Notes under the pieces: generated by a model | Told to the model about the DNA's origin: nothing | Database searches by the model: none | Seen by the model: the letters and a program-made list of their open reading frames with translations, nothing else | Source: Paraspadella gotoi | Taxonomy: Eukaryota > Chaetognatha | NCBI GenBank assembly: GCA_051294375.1 | Contig: CM119266.1 | Coordinates: forward strand, 23,982,411 to 24,046,410 | DNA length: 64,000 nt | Direction of reading: 5' to 3' | Shown here: in pieces, positions 61,058 to 64,000 of the stretch | Position numbering within the stretch: the stretch's first letter is position 1 | Layout: every line of letters begins with the position of its first letter | Position numbers and translations under genes: made by a program

Positions 61058-63963
61058 TAAGGTTTGAAATCCGGGCCTCGAAACACGATGACACGCATCG
61101 GCGGTAAATAGTATAAATCCGAAAATTTGTCTGCTCGAGCGATATTTCTTTTAAACGTAACAGAACAAAATTGAGTGAAAAGTTGACTCTTCTTATCAGC
61201 AAAAACAACAACAACTACAATAACAACGACGACGACAACCGAAAACAACTGGCAAATGCGCTACCTAAGGGTGAATGTAATCGGAAGAGTGGGTAGCGCG
61301 TCGAGAGGCGAACCTGCGTCTGGGAAAAGAATCACCCTCTGGGTTTGAAGGGGGAGGTCCATGGAGTCAGACCGGGGTGGCGGTGGGGGCGGCTGGAGCG
61401 GCTGGAGCGGCTGGAGCGGCGAGGAGAGGGTGGCGACTGGAGTGGGTTTATAGCTTGAAAAGGAATATAAATCTAAGAAGGAAAAAAGTGGATATAATTA
61501 ATAAGTAAATTAAAGAAACTTTCGTTAGTAAATTTAGCCATTTGACCAATTTTGTAATGTTTGTTTAACAGAGAGTTGGTCGAGTGAATTGTAATCAGGG
61601 CTCGTTAAGCGGGATGATCTGTATGGATTTCCCCGCGTCTACAGAAACGAACGCTAATGGTTTTTAGTTTACGACAAAGTTTTAACCAATACAAGAGCGA
61701 CTCGGGTCACTGGGGTAAATCCCAAAACGACGGGGAAATCAAAAAATTCGCCGGAAACGCGAGGTGAACAGCGAGTGGGGGGAGGGAAGATGTGGAGGAC
61801 GTAAAACGGGGGGGGGTGGGGGAGACAAAGGGGGATCTTTCGGGGGGGAGAGGTTCGCTTTGCCCGGCGATTAGGAAAGAGGACGCTCGATTATGAATTG
61901 TCTGTCCGAAAATGAACATTGTTTTTTTATCTCATTCCTTAACGAATAGGTCGACACTCAACATCTTCATAAAGCGGAATAAGACATTATTGTTTAGCAA
62001 ATTATAAATGGATAGGCCTCGGATGGTTAGCGGAGAACGAGAAGGTTTTATTAAGGAGGGTAATTCGATACAATAATATAAAGATAGCATCTTCCTCGTC
62101 GTCGTCGTGTCGCTCCCCAAGTGGATTCCGACGGGATCCTAGAAAAGATGGAAATAACGATAAGACCAATAACTCCGTAAAATGCGTAACTCCTGAAAAT
62201 TTTGTGTTCATTTGTGAGTTACTTTTTTTTTTTTTTACTATAGTACATTAAACTCTAAATTAGAGGGGCGACATTCTTGTTGAACATTGATGTTTCACCA
62301 TGAATCGCGTCAAATGAAATCGATAGAAGGAGGAAAACGGATAGGAAAAAAAAAGTTTTGTTAAAAATTTGGTTGGAAATGAACGTGTTTCCCAGTCCGG
62401 AGGAGAAAACTACAATGCTGGCCATCAATTTTAACGCCTAAGTTGGATCGGAAAGTGTTTCTGCGTTTCCTATCACTATCGAAGTCAACACTACGTGGAA
62501 AATTACAATATTATTTGCAGAAAATTAAATAGTATATACATTACTGTAGCGATTATCTTTATTCTATGAGGAAGTCCAAACTGGTGAAATATTTTCGAGA
62601 TCATGTAACGGGACAACCCTCCAACTCTTCAAGTTCAAACCTGGACTGAATTAAGCATCGAGAATTCAAATCAAGCGTCAGAGGTGACGCGACCCCCCGA
62701 GTAGACACCGACGCGAAAGGATGGTAGAATAGTGACCGGGAATCGCGACCCCTGGAATGAGAAAGTGGTACCGCACTTCTCCGAGCGCGGGCGGGATAGG
62801 GAGGCGCGATCGGAGTCATAATGAGAGGATTTGGCGAGGTGGCTGCTTCTAATAATAAGAGATTTTAAAAGGAAGATGACCGAGAGAATAACGTGTACAA
62901 ATTAAATCCGAGAATTTCCTTGACTCTGTTATGTTTTATTTCACCAGTGGATTTTCGAAAGTAAAGTAATTTCCTAGGTTTAACAATTACTTTTGGCAAA
63001 ATAATTTTTTTTCCCTCAGAGACTGCATAGTTTCGTTTTATGTTTTCCTTCCTCTCCTTTTTCGAATTTCAAAACTGGCATGCATTTTTTTCATTAATTT
63101 TTCAATAAGAAAAAAATAAAAAGAAAGTAATTTGAAAATTAATACAAAAATAATTAAAATCAAATTAAGCTTTCGAAATGTTTGTTTTTTTTTTAGATTT
63201 GAGTATGCGAACTTTAAAACCGATTCTCCTTTTCTTTAAAAATAAGATCCCCGCACTAAAACGAAAATTTGAGGAAATAAAACAAATCGTAAATATGTGC
63301 TTTTTTTAAAATTTTTTTTAGCCGAATATATCGGCTGAGGGGCGGGCTTATGCGGAGAAAAACCCTTAAGTTCCCCGCAGAGAAAAAAATATCGACAATT
63401 AGAATATTTTAAATTCGGGACGCCCATATACATTAATGGGTTTTTAAACCTTTCACCGCCTTTCTATCGAGTGGAGTATGAAGGACTCAAAAAAATGCCT
63501 GGGCACAAGCTCTCTCTCTTCTTCTATCTCTCTCCTCTGCTCTCTCTCTTCTCTCTCTTCTCTCTCTTCTCTCTCGTCTCTCCTTTTTAGTTCCTGCTTC
63601 ACTTTCACTTCAGCAGTAAATAACAGTAACTCATAAACCACAAAAGTAAATGCTCATTGCCTTGAATTTCCGGTATCCTGAAAATTCTTCCTCAATAAAT
63701 TATTTCTAACCACTAATACGTGTTTGAGAAATCGGTCAAAGATCCCCTGAAACCCACCGGTTTCCCATTTTAACTGACACCGTCTGAGCGTGCTCCGTCC
63801 CAAACTCCCACCTCCCACCTCCCTCGACCCATACCCACCTCATAATTCGTGGACGTGGCCAAGTTTATGACTCTAGCTTCGGGTCAAACGTTCGCCGCCA
63901 GGATTCCCCACTTTTCACACGTACATGTTATCGAGCACATTATCCCTCGCTCTCTCTCTCTCT

Positions 63964-63999
<36 letters not shown>

Positions 64000-64000
64000 T
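61058..64000 (+). repeat. 2.9 kb duplicated segment, error-rich copy
   Basis: Repeats 52224-55130 in the same orientation with an indel about every 20 bases and few substitutions. It starts without a gap right after the last racemase-like exon and runs off the window. It contains no gene. Confidence 0.85.

Noticed and set aside
60260-61060. 266-codon frame running through the N block
   Set aside because: It is joined only through undetermined bases and begins in a GA repeat; the real coding part is exon 5 of the racemase-like gene.

Overview
The window is nuclear DNA from an animal, not a prokaryote or virus. Evidence: a type V/XI-like fibrillar collagen, split genes with GT-AG introns in phase, a nuclear tRNA-His, tRNA-like SINEs, and very dense dinucleotide microsatellites. 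I cannot name the species. A marine invertebrate, perhaps a crustacean or other protostome, is only a guess from the microsatellite load and short introns. The strand is AT-rich, while most exons are GC-rich and rich in CpG, GAC and GTC.

Layout. 16-87: tRNA-His. 1970-4405 (+): six-exon metallophosphoesterase of the ADP-ribose/CDP-alcohol diphosphatase family, with a SINE in intron 4. 4.4-15 kb: microsatellites, some acidic candidate exons, a second SINE in reverse, no firm gene. 15.4-17.9 kb: two gap-separated copies of a 1.2 kb unit, followed by the 3' coding exon of an unknown gene (17877-18104). 18.1-26.25 kb: a T-rich, CpG-bearing island without the GA/CT tracts found elsewhere, followed by a third copy of the same unit. 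28.05-30.68 kb: a large imperfect inverted repeat with arms over 1 kb. 31-36.7 kb: mostly non-coding, with a CpG-rich promoter-like patch and one candidate exon. 36.65-42.0 kb: a frameshift-ridden copy of the collagen gene. 43263-48593 (-): the clean collagen gene, one uninterrupted 1776-codon frame. 49-56 kb: microsatellite-rich sequence and one acidic candidate exon. 56906-61046 (+): five exons of a serine racemase-like PLP enzyme, cut short where sequence duplicating 52.2-55.1 kb begins.

The genes are unrelated single-copy animal genes: nucleotide-diphosphate hydrolysis, extracellular matrix, and amino-acid PLP chemistry. They form no operon or joint pathway. Three regions carry near-identical duplicates that differ mainly by scattered single-base indels, two of them ending at exactly 25-N gaps. 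I read most of these as assembly artefacts, and gene order across them should be treated with caution.

The most interesting real signals are the apparently intronless fibrillar collagen lacking two C-propeptide cysteines, the large inverted repeat, the compositionally distinct 8 kb island, and a membrane-anchored-looking diphosphatase. I found no clearly new multi-gene system.
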